From Pseudomonas lijiangensis (GTDB lineage: Bacteria; Pseudomonadota; Gammaproteobacteria; Pseudomonadales; Pseudomonadaceae), in NCBI RefSeq assembly GCF_018968705.1, contig NZ_CP076668.1, forward strand, positions 4,971,001-5,035,000: 64,000 nucleotides of DNA. Direction: 5' to 3'. Of this stretch, positions 1 to 9,631 are shown in pieces. Every line of letters begins with the position of its first letter. Positions within the stretch are counted from its first letter, which is position 1. A program made the position numbers and the translations under genes. A model generated the notes under the pieces. That model was given only the letters and a program-made list of their open reading frames with translations. It ran no database searches and was not told the DNA's origin.

Positions 1-2028
1 GTCAACTATGTCAGCCCATCGGTGCAAAGCGTTCTGGGCTACGAAGCCGACTGGGTTATCCAGAATGGCTGGGGCTCAACCGTTGCCAACCCGCAGCAAC
101 TCTCGGGCTTCTACAACCTGATAGCGCGCATCAAGCGAGTACTCGACAACCCTCCCGAACTGGCGAAGCTGCGCAGTGCCGTTCCCACCCAGTTGTACCT
201 GTTCGATTGCCTGCGCGCCGACGGCCGCAAGATTCCGGTAGAACTGCGACTGGTTCTGGTCTGGGATGAGCACGGGACATTTGAAGGCATATTGGGCGTA
301 GGCCGCGATATCAGCACCCAGCGCCGAGCCGAAAAAGACCTGCGCATGGCCGCAACGGTGTTCGAGCACTCGACCTCTGCCATCCTGATTACCGACCCCG
401 CGGGCTACATCGTCCAGGCCAACGACGCCTTCACGCGGGTCAGCGGCTATGACGTATCGGAAGTGCTCGATCAATTGCCGAACATGCTCACCGTTGACCG
501 GGAGCAGGAAGCCCATCTGCGCTACATCCTCAAGCAGTTGAACCAGCGCGGAACCTGGGAAGGCGAAGTCTGGCTCAAGCGCCGCAATGGCGAGCATTAC
601 CCGGCATGGGTCGGCATCACCGCCGTGGTCGATGATGAAGGCGATCTGGCCAGCTATGTGTGCTTCTTCAGCGATATCAGCGAGCGCAAGGCCAGTGAGC
701 AACGCATTCACCGCCTGGCCTATTACGACGCCCTGACCCACCTGCCCAACCGCACACTGTTCCAGGACCGCCTGTATTCGGCCCTGCAACATGCAGAAAG
801 ACAGCAGGCCTGGGTCGTCCTGATGTTCCTGGACCTGGATCGCTTCAAGCCGATCAACGACTCCCTGGGCCACGCCGCCGGCGACCGCATGCTCAAGGAA
901 ATGGCCACCCGGCTGCTGGCCTGTGTCGCCGACGATGACACGGTCGCACGCATGGGCGGCGATGAGTTCACCCTGCTGCTGCAACCGGGAGCCACACGCG
1001 AGATCGCGCTCAATCGTGCGATCCACGTGGCCGAACAGATCCTCAACAGCCTGATCACGCCTTTCGTGCTGGAAGGCCGTGAGTTCTTCGTGACCGCCAG
1101 TATCGGCATCGCCCTCAGCCCGCAGGACGGCAACGAACTGAGCCAGTTGATGAAGAACGCCGACACCGCGATGTATCACGCCAAGGAGCGCGGCAAGAAC
1201 AACTTCCAGTTCTACCAGACCGACATGAACGCCACGGCACTGGAACGCCTGGAACTGGAAAGCGACCTGCGCCATGCCCTGGAACAGCAAGAGTTCACGA
1301 TCTACTACCAGCCTCAGTTCAGCGGCGACGGCAAACGCCTGACCGGCGCCGAAGCCCTGTTGCGCTGGCGGCACCCACGCCGCGGCCTGGTGCCGCCCAG
1401 CGAATTCATTCCGGTTCTAGAAGAACTCGGCCTGGTGGTGGAAGTCGGGGACTGGGTACTGGCCGAAGCCTGTCGTCAGCTCAAGAGCTGGCATCAGGCA
1501 AAAGTGCGGGTTCCCAAAGTGTCGGTGAACATTTCCGCCAGACAGTTCTCGGACGGCCAGCTCGGCAAGCGCATCGCCCGGATGCTGGGCGAAACCGGCC
1601 TGCCACCGGCGTGCCTGGAGCTGGAACTGACAGAAAGTATCCTGATGCGCGAAGTCAACGAAGCCATGCAGATGCTCGACGGCCTGAAGAATCTTGGCCT
1701 GAGCATCGCGGTCGATGACTTCGGCACCGGCTATTCATCGCTGAACTACCTCAAGCAGTTCCCGATCGACGTACTGAAAATCGACCGCACCTTCGTCGAT
1801 GGCCTGCCATCGGGCGAACAGGACGCACAGATCGCCCGCGCCATCATCGCCATGGCCCACAGCCTGAACCTGGCGGTCATCGCCGAAGGCGTCGAAACCC
1901 ACGAACAGCTGGAGTTCCTTCGCGAACACGGCTGCGACGAAGTCCAGGGCTACCTCTTCGGCCGCCCGATGCCGGCTTCGCAGTTCGAGGCGCAGTTCAG
2001 CAATGATGCGTTGTTCATGTTCGACTGA
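1..2028 (+). CDS. morA: MorA-type PAS-GGDEF-EAL cyclic-di-GMP enzyme, 5' end outside window
   Basis: The reading frame is open from the first base, so the N-terminus lies outside the window; 675 residues are visible. Counting from the first codon, a PAS domain covers roughly 1-105, a second PAS/PAC 115-225, a GGDEF domain 240-400 with an intact GGDEF signature at 319-323, and an EAL domain 415-660 with intact EAL at 451-453 and the DDFGTGYSS signature near 572. Both catalytic signatures are intact, so diguanylate cyclase and c-di-GMP phosphodiesterase activity are both possible. In P. aeruginosa the membrane-anchored motility and biofilm regulator MorA lies directly upstream of glyA with the same domain order, which supports the name. 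The expected N-terminal membrane segments cannot be seen here. Confidence 0.88.
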   Translation, partial: VNYVSPSVQSVLGYEADWVIQNGWGSTVANPQQLSGFYNLIARIKRVLDNPPELAKLRSAVPTQLYLFDCLRADGRKIPVELRLVLVWDEHGTFEGILGVGRDISTQRRAEKDLRMAATVFEHSTSAILITDPAGYIVQANDAFTRVSGYDVSEVLDQLPNMLTVDREQEAHLRYILKQLNQRGTWEGEVWLKRRNGEHYPAWVGITAVVDDEGDLASYVCFFSDISERKASEQRIHRLAYYDALTHLPNRTLFQDRLYSALQHAERQQAWVVLMFLDLDRFKPINDSLGHAAGDRMLKEMATRLLACVADDDTVARMGGDEFTLLLQPGATREIALNRAIHVAEQILNSLITPFVLEGREFFVTASIGIALSPQDGNELSQLMKNADTAMYHAKERGKNNFQFYQTDMNATALERLELESDLRHALEQQEFTIYYQPQFSGDGKRLTGAEALLRWRHPRRGLVPPSEFIPVLEELGLVVEVGDWVLAEACRQLKSWHQAKVRVPKVSVNISARQFSDGQLGKRIARMLGETGLPPACLELELTESILMREVNEAMQMLDGLKNLGLSIAVDDFGTGYSSLNYLKQFPIDVLKIDRTFVDGLPSGEQDAQIARAIIAMAHSLNLAVIAEGVETHEQLEFLREHGCDEVQGYLFGRPMPASQFEAQFSNDALFMFD

Positions 2029-2043
2029 GTCGAACAGGAACAG

Positions 2044-2142
2044 AGCGGCAAGCTGCAAGTTGGGAGCTTCAAGTAAAAGCAAAAGCGGATCGCTGAGCAC
2101 TCTTGCTTGTAGCTTATAGCTTGCCGCTTGTAGCTCTCCCCT
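2044..2142. repeat. Degenerate inverted repeat between morA and glyA
   Basis: Short AGCTT/CAAGC-type words recur in opposite orientations. A GGCAAGCTGCAAG-like arm near 2048 faces a TAGCTTGCCGCTTG-like arm near 2120. This resembles the low-complexity palindromic spacers common between Pseudomonas genes. It may also help to end the morA transcript, but there is no clear U-tract. Confidence 0.5.
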
Positions 2143-2204
2143 ACTTGCCTTCCGCTCATCCACCAAATGAACCCCTTTCATATGCCAGATAAAACGCGAT
2201 GGGG

Positions 2205-2210
2205 TAGAAT
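2205..2210 (+). promoter_or_regulatory. Candidate -10 element upstream of glyA
   Basis: A TAGAAT hexamer in GGGGTAGAATGC context sits 37 bp before the glyA start. No good -35 match is seen at the usual spacing, so the call rests on the -10 alone. Confidence 0.35.
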
Positions 2211-2246
2211 GCTCCCCTTTTCCGCTCCAACCCCTCGAGGACTGCC

Positions 2247-3480
<1,234 letters not shown>

Positions 3481-3500
<20 letters not shown>

Positions 3501-3584
3501 TAGCGTAGTTACTGGTTGAATGAAAAAGCCCGGGCTCTTGAGTCCGGGCTTTTTCATTTATGGGTGGTTTCCACACGACCTGAC
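3481..3584. repeat. Direct repeat copy 1: glyA 3' end, terminator and flank
   Basis: This copy starts at TGCCGGTTTACGG, the last glyA codons, runs through the terminator, and ends near GACCTGACGG. A diverged second copy lies at 6573-6668. The pair brackets the three-gene islet between them. Confidence 0.75.
3523..3555 (+). terminator. glyA rho-independent terminator
   Basis: AAAAAGCCCGGGCTCTTGAG pairs with TCCGGGCTTTTT. The GC stem ends in a T-run. The A-run on the left side makes it usable from both strands, so it could also stop the leftward NmrA-type gene. Confidence 0.85.
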
Positions 3585-3641
3585 GGTTTAATGGGGGCAG
3601 TACGCTAGCCAAAAATGAAGCCTCCTCTTCGCCAAGGCGGC

Positions 3642-4511
3642 TCAATCCTCGGCAATAGCCTCGCGCACGAAGTCTTCGTAGGTGCGCAGCGGGCGCCCAA
3701 TGATGGCCTGAAGCTTTTCTACCGTGCCTTGAGTGGACTGCATCCCGAAAGTCTGGATACCCGCCATCATGAGCCGCATGTCATAAGCCAGCCAAGTGGG
3801 ACCATACGAAGCCAGTTGCCCTTCAAAAGCGGCTACGTCATCACCCCCGTACGTGATCTCGCGGCCCAGAGCAGCGCTCCAGATATTCGCCACGGACGCA
3901 CCGGTAAGCGCTTGCGGCCCAACCAGTTCCAGCGTTATACGTTCCAGCGCAGCGGGTGCTTTGTCGCGTCGCAGCAACTCGGCAACCGCGACATCAGCGA
4001 TATCGCGTGCATCAATCATCGACACACCCGCTGCGCCGATCGGCATTGGATATACCGAGTAATTCTGAATAGTCTGTTGGACCATGCGGTCGTTTTGCAT
4101 GAAGTACGCTGGCCGCAGGACAGTGGCAGGCATGTCGAGGCTTTCGATCATGCGCTCAACCGTATGCTTGCCGGTGAAGTGCGGGACATTGGTGAACCTG
4201 TCGGCATGAATCACCGACAGATAAACAATGCGCTCAATTCCCGCCTCGCGAGCAAGGTTCAGCGTGATAAGCGCTTGGGTGACCTCATCAGGCGTCACTG
4301 CATTGAGCAGGAACAGCGTGCGTACCGACGAGAGCGCAACGCGCATCGACGCTACGTCAGTGAGGTCTGCGACAACTTCAGTGACGCCAACCGGGAATTC
4401 CCGCTTACCCGCTTGACGCACAAGGGCTTTCACCTCGGTGCCTGCACCAGCAAGGCCTTGAGTGATCAGTGAACCAATGGTGCCCGTGGCACCAATAACC
4501 AGAATGCTCAT
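3642..4511 (-). CDS. NmrA-family NAD(P)-binding reductase-like protein
   Basis: This is a 289-residue atypical short-chain dehydrogenase/NmrA-like protein. The N-terminus carries the Rossmann motif GATGTIG (residues 7-13), followed by a VKALVR strand that fits NADP selection. The family includes quinone reductase QOR2-like enzymes and redox sensors; the substrate cannot be told from sequence. It lies 32 bp downstream of a zinc-less quinone-oxidoreductase homologue on the same strand, so the two are probably co-transcribed from the promoter facing the LysR gene. The pair suggests reduction or detoxification of quinones or other electrophiles. Confidence 0.82.
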   Translation of the reverse strand: MSILVIGATGTIGSLITQGLAGAGTEVKALVRQAGKREFPVGVTEVVADLTDVASMRVALSSVRTLFLLNAVTPDEVTQALITLNLAREAGIERIVYLSVIHADRFTNVPHFTGKHTVERMIESLDMPATVLRPAYFMQNDRMVQQTIQNYSVYPMPIGAAGVSMIDARDIADVAVAELLRRDKAPAALERITLELVGPQALTGASVANIWSAALGREITYGGDDVAAFEGQLASYGPTWLAYDMRLMMAGIQTFGMQSTQGTVEKLQAIIGRPLRTYEDFVREAIAED

Positions 4512-4543
4512 TTTTGAAACTCCTGCGAGGGATTTGAAGTGGA

Positions 4544-5479
4544 TCAGTAAGTGAAATCCGCAACGACCTTGCCCGTCCGTGAAACGGTGCGATTGCGTTC
4601 GATTGCCTTGGGGATATCAGAAAAGCCAACTACGTCACCGATCCTCGACTGAAGCGTGCCGCTGGCTACTTCCCTGGCCAGTGTCTCCAGCAATTGAGGA
4701 TCCGGTTTATTCATGAACCAAAGGCTTCGGCGATTCGCGGGCGTTCGGGCGAGGATGTCGGGCGATGACGTGCCGACAACCACGCCGTTCTGCGCCAACA
4801 CCTGCCACGAACGGTCCAGTACCTCGCCCCCGACGTAGTCGAGCACCAGGTCAATATTCCGGACGAGGTTTTCGAAGCGTTGAGACTGGTAGTCAATGAC
4901 CTCGTCGGCGCCAAGGCTACGCACGTAATTCAGGTCGGCAGTACCCGCCGTGGCGATGACCTCGGCGCCCGCACGCTTGGCGTACTGCACGGCATAAGCG
5001 CCTAACCCACCTGCTGCGCCATGAATCAGGACTCGCTGACCTGCAAAGATCGGCCCTGCGTGATGAAGACTGTTCCAGGCTGCAACGGCAGCTACAGGCA
5101 TGGCAGCCGCCTGTACGTCGTCCAGTGCCTCAGGAGTAGGAGAAAGGCTCGCTTCGCTGACGGCCACGAATTCAGCGTACGCGCCCAGTCCGCCCATGGC
5201 TCCCATGACACGGTCTCCCACACTGAAACGAGATGCACCAGGCCCCACCGCATCGATCACCCCGGCCATCTCGGCGCCCAGCACGATAGGCAATGAAAGC
5301 GGGAAGGCATTGCGCACATGACCTTCGCGAACTTTCCAGTCAATACCGTTCACGCCAGCGGCTCGGACCCGAACCAGAACCTGGCCTTGCCCTGGTGTCG
5401 GCTTCTCGATCTCGGCAACTTGTGCGGCGTCAGCGCCGCCGTAGGCCCGGATAACTACAGCGCGTTGGATGGTGTTCAT
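4544..5479 (-). CDS. NADP-dependent medium-chain oxidoreductase (quinone-oxidoreductase-like)
   Basis: This 311-residue member of the medium-chain dehydrogenase/reductase superfamily has a GroES-like N-terminal half and a Rossmann half with HGAAGGLG at 153-160. The structural cysteine cluster of zinc alcohol dehydrogenases is missing, which places it with zeta-crystallin/quinone oxidoreductase-type enzymes. An AGGA Shine-Dalgarno sits 6 nt before the ATG. It is divergent from the LysR gene at 5582 and first in a two-gene unit with the NmrA-type gene. A dyad lies just upstream of its ribosome site, so LysR control is likely. Confidence 0.85.
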   Translation of the reverse strand: MNTIQRAVVIRAYGGADAAQVAEIEKPTPGQGQVLVRVRAAGVNGIDWKVREGHVRNAFPLSLPIVLGAEMAGVIDAVGPGASRFSVGDRVMGAMGGLGAYAEFVAVSEASLSPTPEALDDVQAAAMPVAAVAAWNSLHHAGPIFAGQRVLIHGAAGGLGAYAVQYAKRAGAEVIATAGTADLNYVRSLGADEVIDYQSQRFENLVRNIDLVLDYVGGEVLDRSWQVLAQNGVVVGTSSPDILARTPANRRSLWFMNKPDPQLLETLAREVASGTLQSRIGDVVGFSDIPKAIERNRTVSRTGKVVADFTY

Positions 5480-5492
5480 TGGAATTCCTCAT

Positions 5493-5508
5493 GTCATGTC
5501 CCCATGAC
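5493..5508. promoter_or_regulatory. Perfect dyad, candidate LysR operator
   Basis: GTCATG-TCCC-CATGAC is a perfect 6-bp dyad with a 4-bp spacer. It lies in the 102-bp divergent region between the oxidoreductase and the LysR gene, 14 bp upstream of the oxidoreductase start. Binding is inferred from position and symmetry only. Confidence 0.45.
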
Positions 5509-5581
5509 GTGAAAGTATTCCGTTGCACTTATAAAACGAAGACCACAAAATCCAGACACCTCGATTCAAATATGGAACACC

Positions 5582-6457
5582 ATGAACCTCAACGCGCTCA
5601 TCGATTTCATTCTCGTCGCTAACAATGCGGGGTTGGGAAAGGCAAGCCGCGCGAGCGGTATTTCCAAAGCTACCTTGTCGCGTCGAATCTACGACCTTGA
5701 AGAGCAACTGGGCGTAAGGCTGATTGAGCGCAGCGCGCGTGGCTTGAAGCTCACCGAGGCAGGTGAGCTGCTTATGTCCCGAACGGAAGGGCCGCTGAGC
5801 GAAGTGACCGAAGCCATGACTGCGGCACGTGAAGGCGTTTCAACGCCTCGCGGACGTTTGCGGGTGGCGGCACCGATCCTGTTCTCGCAGCTCGCGATGG
5901 GCCGTATTGGTGCCGAGTTCTGTGCGGCCTACCCGGAAGTATTTATTGAGGTAATGGCGGAAGATCGCATGGTGGATCTGGTGGAGGAGCAATTTGACGT
6001 CGCTATCCGCATCAACCCAAGCCCGGACAGCAGTCTGGTCGGACGGTGTTTCGCCAAGGACCGGTTGATCGTTGTAGCGGCGCCTGAAATTCCCAGGCCT
6101 ATGCCCGGCGCAATCAGACCAGTACCCGGCATCGTGACATCGACTTTCCAGCCAACGCACTGGAGTCTGGATGGCGGTCAGTTGGTCTTGGAGCCGATCC
6201 CGAAAATGCGGTTTTCTTCGTTACTGATGGTCCGCGATGCAGCTATCGCCGGTGGCGGTGCAGCCCTGATTCCACAGTCCATAGCCTGGAACCAGCTTGC
6301 CAGCGGTGAGTTGGTTCAGTGGGGAACAGTATCAGGTGTGGAGCCAGCGCTTTGGGTCTTGCACACATCCAGGCGGCTTGCAGCTCCAAAGGTTCGCGCA
6401 TTCGTCGACTTCATGTGTGATCAATATTCAGACATGTCTCTTGTTCTGAGGGGATAG
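5582..6457 (+). CDS. LysR-family transcriptional regulator
   Basis: The protein has 291 residues. The winged helix-turn-helix lies at about residues 12-60 (ASRASGISKATLSRRIYDLE), followed by a substrate-binding effector domain from about 90 to 285. It is transcribed away from the oxidoreductase/NmrA pair, the classic arrangement for a LysR activator of its neighbours. The inducer is unknown. The gene lies inside the islet bracketed by the glyA-end direct repeat, so it probably travelled with its target genes. Confidence 0.9.
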   Translation: MNLNALIDFILVANNAGLGKASRASGISKATLSRRIYDLEEQLGVRLIERSARGLKLTEAGELLMSRTEGPLSEVTEAMTAAREGVSTPRGRLRVAAPILFSQLAMGRIGAEFCAAYPEVFIEVMAEDRMVDLVEEQFDVAIRINPSPDSSLVGRCFAKDRLIVVAAPEIPRPMPGAIRPVPGIVTSTFQPTHWSLDGGQLVLEPIPKMRFSSLLMVRDAAIAGGGAALIPQSIAWNQLASGELVQWGTVSGVEPALWVLHTSRRLAAPKVRAFVDFMCDQYSDMSLVLRG

Positions 6458-6526
6458 AAGCTATTAAACCTGAACGGGGAATGGCTATTGGCTAATGCTG
6501 ATCAGTGAAGGCGATAAATCAATTTG

Positions 6527-6549
6527 TGGGAGGCAGCTTGCTGGCGACT
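6527..6549 (+). repeat. REP half-unit
   Basis: GTGGGAGGCAGCTTGCTGGC is one arm of the palindrome that is present complete at 14445-14501. No opposing arm is seen here. Confidence 0.6.
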
Positions 6550-6572
6550 TCAGCGTACAAGCACAGAATATC

Positions 6573-6668
6573 TGCCGGTTTACGGAGCTTTATAGCGCAC
6601 CACTGGTTGAATGAAAAAGCCCGGGCTTTTTCATTTATGGGTATGGGCGGTTTTCACATGACCTGACG
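6573..6668. repeat. Direct repeat copy 2: degraded glyA 3' end and terminator
   Basis: TGCCGGTTTACGG, ACTGGTTGAATGAAAAAGCC and a TTTTTCATTTATGGGT block recur in the same order as at 3481-3584. The terminator has shrunk to the perfect 18-bp palindrome AAAAAGCCCGGGCTTTTT (6614-6631). The right part of the copy also encodes the last residues of the MFS gene that ends at 6631. Confidence 0.75.
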
Positions 6669-7806
6669 AGTAGATGCCCAAGGCCAGAGTGGCAAGGACG
6701 ATACAGACAAGCGTAAATGGCCCAGGCTGATCCGATGGTAAAGCACTGGCTATCAACCCACAGCAGGCAGCCATCGCCTGATGTATGAATCCGGTCAATG
6801 CCATGGCGTAGGGACCGCTGACGGGCGCACTTTGATTAGCAAGGGATTGGCAAAGTGGATAAACGATGCCCTGACCGAACAGCAACAAACAGTAAGGCAG
6901 CCACAAGGCAGAGGCTGTTGCCGGAAACAGAAAGTACCCTGCCCCCATGAGCAAGGCACCCAACGCCAGAAGCTTCAATCCAAGTATCAGACTCTGATAC
7001 TGACTGCGCGTTGAAAGCAGCCAACCGACCGACAAGGCGCCAAGCATATAAGCACCGCTGATTGGCCAGCCTATCCAGCCATACTCCACGGCAGTCCAGT
7101 TGAAGCGCAGTTGAAAGAGCACTGGAGCAACAGCGGCGAAAAGAATAATTACGCCATAACCCAGGCCGCCCGCCAATACCGGGCGCATGAAGTGAACGTC
7201 TCGAATGAGGGCACCGTATATTTTTCGACCTGATCTCGAGGACTGGCGATCCGTCGTTATATACGGAATGTAGCGCGCAACAGGAAAGATCAATGCAGAG
7301 CTCAAGGCAGCACTTGTGAAAAAAACCGACTCCCATCCCCAGACGGCCTGTATCAACGCCCCTACAAACTGCGCCAGCCCCAGAGATATCACAAAACAGA
7401 TCGACAGCCAGCTCAGGGCTTGTGCCAACTGCCGAGCGCTGAAGTTATCGCGTAACAGCACGCGGGCCATGACTGAAATGCCTCCAGCAGCAGTCCCTTG
7501 AGCAGTACGGCAAACGATGAACATGGAGGTGTCGGTTGATAACCCGGCGCCCAGACTGCTAACAGAAAACAGCAAAAGCGCCCAGATCATTGTTGCCCTG
7601 CTGCCCAGTAAAGCCGCAGCCTTGCCCCACAACAACATCGGCAGCCCCATCCCCGCCAGAAATACCGAAAGTGTCAGCGCCGAAAAGCTGTTGCTGGCCT
7701 GAAAAGCTTCGGCAATTGAGGGCAAGGACGGAAGGTAGAGCGTTATACCTGACTGCGCCGTCAGTACGGCCAGACATGAGATAACGATATGACTGTCGAT
7801 TTTCAT
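6631..7806 (-). CDS. MFS multidrug-type transporter (Bcr/CflA-like)
   Basis: This 391-residue inner-membrane protein has about twelve hydrophobic segments. The N-terminus QSGITLYLPSLPSIAEAF and the loop LLGSRATM after TM2 resemble the drug:H+ antiporter-1 group (Bcr/CflA). The substrate is unknown. It is convergent with glyA in the presumed ancestral order. Its last codons and stop lie inside the second copy of the glyA-end repeat, so the C-terminal tail (HVKTAHTHK) may have been reshaped by the rearrangement that created the repeat. Confidence 0.82.
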   Translation of the reverse strand: MKIDSHIVISCLAVLTAQSGITLYLPSLPSIAEAFQASNSFSALTLSVFLAGMGLPMLLWGKAAALLGSRATMIWALLLFSVSSLGAGLSTDTSMFIVCRTAQGTAAGGISVMARVLLRDNFSARQLAQALSWLSICFVISLGLAQFVGALIQAVWGWESVFFTSAALSSALIFPVARYIPYITTDRQSSRSGRKIYGALIRDVHFMRPVLAGGLGYGVIILFAAVAPVLFQLRFNWTAVEYGWIGWPISGAYMLGALSVGWLLSTRSQYQSLILGLKLLALGALLMGAGYFLFPATASALWLPYCLLLFGQGIVYPLCQSLANQSAPVSGPYAMALTGFIHQAMAACCGLIASALPSDQPGPFTLVCIVLATLALGIYSSGHVKTAHTHK

Positions 7807-8162
7807 GGTTAAGGCCGCCAGATCGTTGTGGGTTTATGTATGGGTTATTCGTTCATCTAAATGAAAACGAGAACCTCAAAACAAGACTTCCGAAACTGAA
7901 CGGCTATTTTGGCAACGCTGCTTATTAATGTATGTAGGAGGCTTCTGAGCAGAAGCCGTGTCGCAGTTTTTTCTATAAGAAAGCTTTTACTGCATTCGCA
8001 GGAGATCTGCTACGCATCAAAACGAATGGCCGCTATGACCTGGATTTTCAGGGCGACCTAACTCTCAGCAATTTCTTACAATCCTCACAAAAAGCCCTAA
8101 ATGTATCGCCTTCAATAATGTCTCGCAGATAAATCCGCTCCTACGAAATCAGATGGCTGGGC
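7807..8162. other. Gene-free spacer with one hairpin
   Basis: No convincing coding frame is seen. A GGCTTCT-GAGC-AGAAGCC hairpin lies at 7940-7957, with a T-run a little downstream. A single AAATCCGCTCCTACGAA REP-like word lies near 8133. The MFS promoter is presumably close to 7807 but no clear hexamers are visible. Confidence 0.5.
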
Positions 8163-8264
8163 CACAATCCGTGGGAGGGGCCTTGGCCGTGACAGCCTGT
8201 TTGAAGGCGCTGAAAATGTATTGCCCTCGAGCAGGTCGTCGCGGCCAAGGCCCCTCCAACAAGT
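8163..8264. repeat. BIME-type paired REP
   Basis: An inverted pair has GTGGGAGGGGCCTTGGCCG on the left and CGGCCAAGGCCCCTCC on the right, around a core that contains AGGCGCTGAAAATGT. The same 102-bp layout occurs at 34820-34921. It abuts the stop codon of the GTPase gene. Confidence 0.85.
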
Positions 8265-8265
8265 G

Positions 8266-9246
8266 TTACACGCCCACCATCTCCGCAAACGCCGCCCGAA
8301 TCTTCTCCTCCGGCAACTCATCGGCAATGAACACGATCACGCTTTCGCGCTTTTCGTCTTCTGCCCATTCGGTGTCCCAGTCGAAGCCATAGAGTTTCAG
8401 CACGCCCTGAAACACCATCCGCCGGGGTTCGCCTGCGATATTGAGTACGCCTTTGTAGCGCAGCAGTTGTTTGCCGTGGTCTTCGAGCAGTTCGTTCATG
8501 AACCCGCTGAGTTTGTCGATATCCAGCGGTTTGTCGCTGCGCAGCACCAGGCTTGAGATGCGGTCGGCGGATTTGCCTGCCGGGGCAAGCGGGCGCAGGG
8601 TCACTCCGCCGCCGAGGTCGGCGTTGAGGTTGAAGCCTCTGACGTCCAGCAATTCGGACAGGTCGATCTTGCCGTGCTCGACGATGCGAATCGGTGCGCG
8701 GCGGTTGATGCGGGTCAGGCGGGTCGACAGTGTCTGGAATGCCTGGTCGTCCACCAGGTCGCGCTTGCTCACCAGCAGACGGTCGGCAAAGCCTATTTGC
8801 GCCTGGGCGATGGTCTGGGCCAGGTGGGTGTCGGCATGGGCGGCATCCACCAGGGTGATGATGCCGTCGAGGATGTAGCGCTCGCGCAGTTCTTCGTCGA
8901 TGAAGAAGGTTTGCGCAACGGGAGCCGGATCGGCAAGGCCGGTGCATTCGATGACAAGACGGTCAAAGGCAATCTCACCGCTGTCCAGGCGCTCCAGCAG
9001 CAGATAAAGGGCTTTGGTCAGGTCGGTATGGATGGTGCAGCAGACGCAGCCATTGGAAAGCGTCATGACCTGCACAGGGTCTGTGCCGAGCAACTGGCTG
9101 TCGATGCCAGCCTCACTGAATTCGTTTTCGATGACCGCGATTTTCAGGCCATGTTCGGCCTTGAGCAAATGACGCAGCAGCGTGGTCTTGCCGGCTCCCA
9201 GAAAGCCGGTCAAGACGGTGACGGGGATGGGTTGCGCAACAGTCAT
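8266..9246 (-). CDS. CobW/YjiA-type G3E GTPase, putative metallochaperone
   Basis: This 326-residue protein has a Walker A P-loop at 14-22 (GFLGAGKTT), the family's metal-binding CxCC motif at 67-70 (CVCC), and an NKxD-like S-K-R-D at 160-163. A C-terminal CobW domain covers about 215-320. COG0523 proteins use GTP hydrolysis to deliver metals, often zinc, to target proteins. There is no His-rich loop, which favours a YjiA-like over a ZigA/nickel-type protein. It follows cstA-ybdD on the same strand, as in P. aeruginosa, but a terminator separates them. The actual metal and client are unknown. Confidence 0.88.
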   Translation of the reverse strand: MTVAQPIPVTVLTGFLGAGKTTLLRHLLKAEHGLKIAVIENEFSEAGIDSQLLGTDPVQVMTLSNGCVCCTIHTDLTKALYLLLERLDSGEIAFDRLVIECTGLADPAPVAQTFFIDEELRERYILDGIITLVDAAHADTHLAQTIAQAQIGFADRLLVSKRDLVDDQAFQTLSTRLTRINRRAPIRIVEHGKIDLSELLDVRGFNLNADLGGGVTLRPLAPAGKSADRISSLVLRSDKPLDIDKLSGFMNELLEDHGKQLLRYKGVLNIAGEPRRMVFQGVLKLYGFDWDTEWAEDEKRESVIVFIADELPEEKIRAAFAEMVGV

Positions 9247-9340
9247 GTGTACTCCAGCAATTCAATATGTCCGGTACATCGCCTTCCCGGATGAATCCGG
9301 TCCTGCAGAGTAATACCGATCAGTCCTGCAGAGACCTGTA

Positions 9341-9374
9341 AAAACGACAACGCCACAGGTGTTGGCCTGTGGCG
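9341..9374 (-). terminator. Terminator after cstA-ybdD
   Basis: On the minus strand CGCCACAGG-CCAACA-CCTGTGGCG forms a perfect 9-bp stem, followed by TTGTCGTTTTT. It lies just past the ybdD stop. Confidence 0.8.
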
Positions 9375-9406
9375 CGTCGATTCAAACGATAACGCAGATC
9401 AGAGGA

Positions 9407-9604
9407 TCAGCAACACTTGGGACCACCCTTGCCGCCGTAACGAGCTTCCTGGCGTTCGCGAAAGAACTCCTCGTAGCTCATCAACGGCTTGTCCGGGTGC
9501 TTGGTCTGCATGTGCTCGACATAAGTGTCGTAGTCCGGCATGCCCACCATCAGGCGCGCGGCCTGACCGAGGTATTTCCCAAGGCGACTCAGGTCATTGA
9601 ACAT
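9407..9604 (-). CDS. ybdD: YbdD/YjiX family small protein
   Basis: This 65-residue soluble protein of the YbdD/YjiX family (DUF466) has the typical [14 protein letters not shown] core and a C-terminal GGKGGPKCC tail. Members are almost always encoded directly after a CstA-family carrier, as here with a 27-bp gap. A supporting role for the transporter is assumed but the molecular function is not known. The two terminal cysteines are a family feature. Confidence 0.9.
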   Translation of the reverse strand: MFNDLSRLGKYLGQAARLMVGMPDYDTYVEHMQTKHPDKPLMSYEEFFRERQEARYGGKGGPKCC

Positions 9605-9631
9605 GGGCAGCTCCTCTTTTCATGAACGTCA

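Noticed and set aside
8153..8392. Short plus-strand frame over the BIME and GTPase end
   Set aside because: It is mostly REP sequence and antisense to the GTPase gene.
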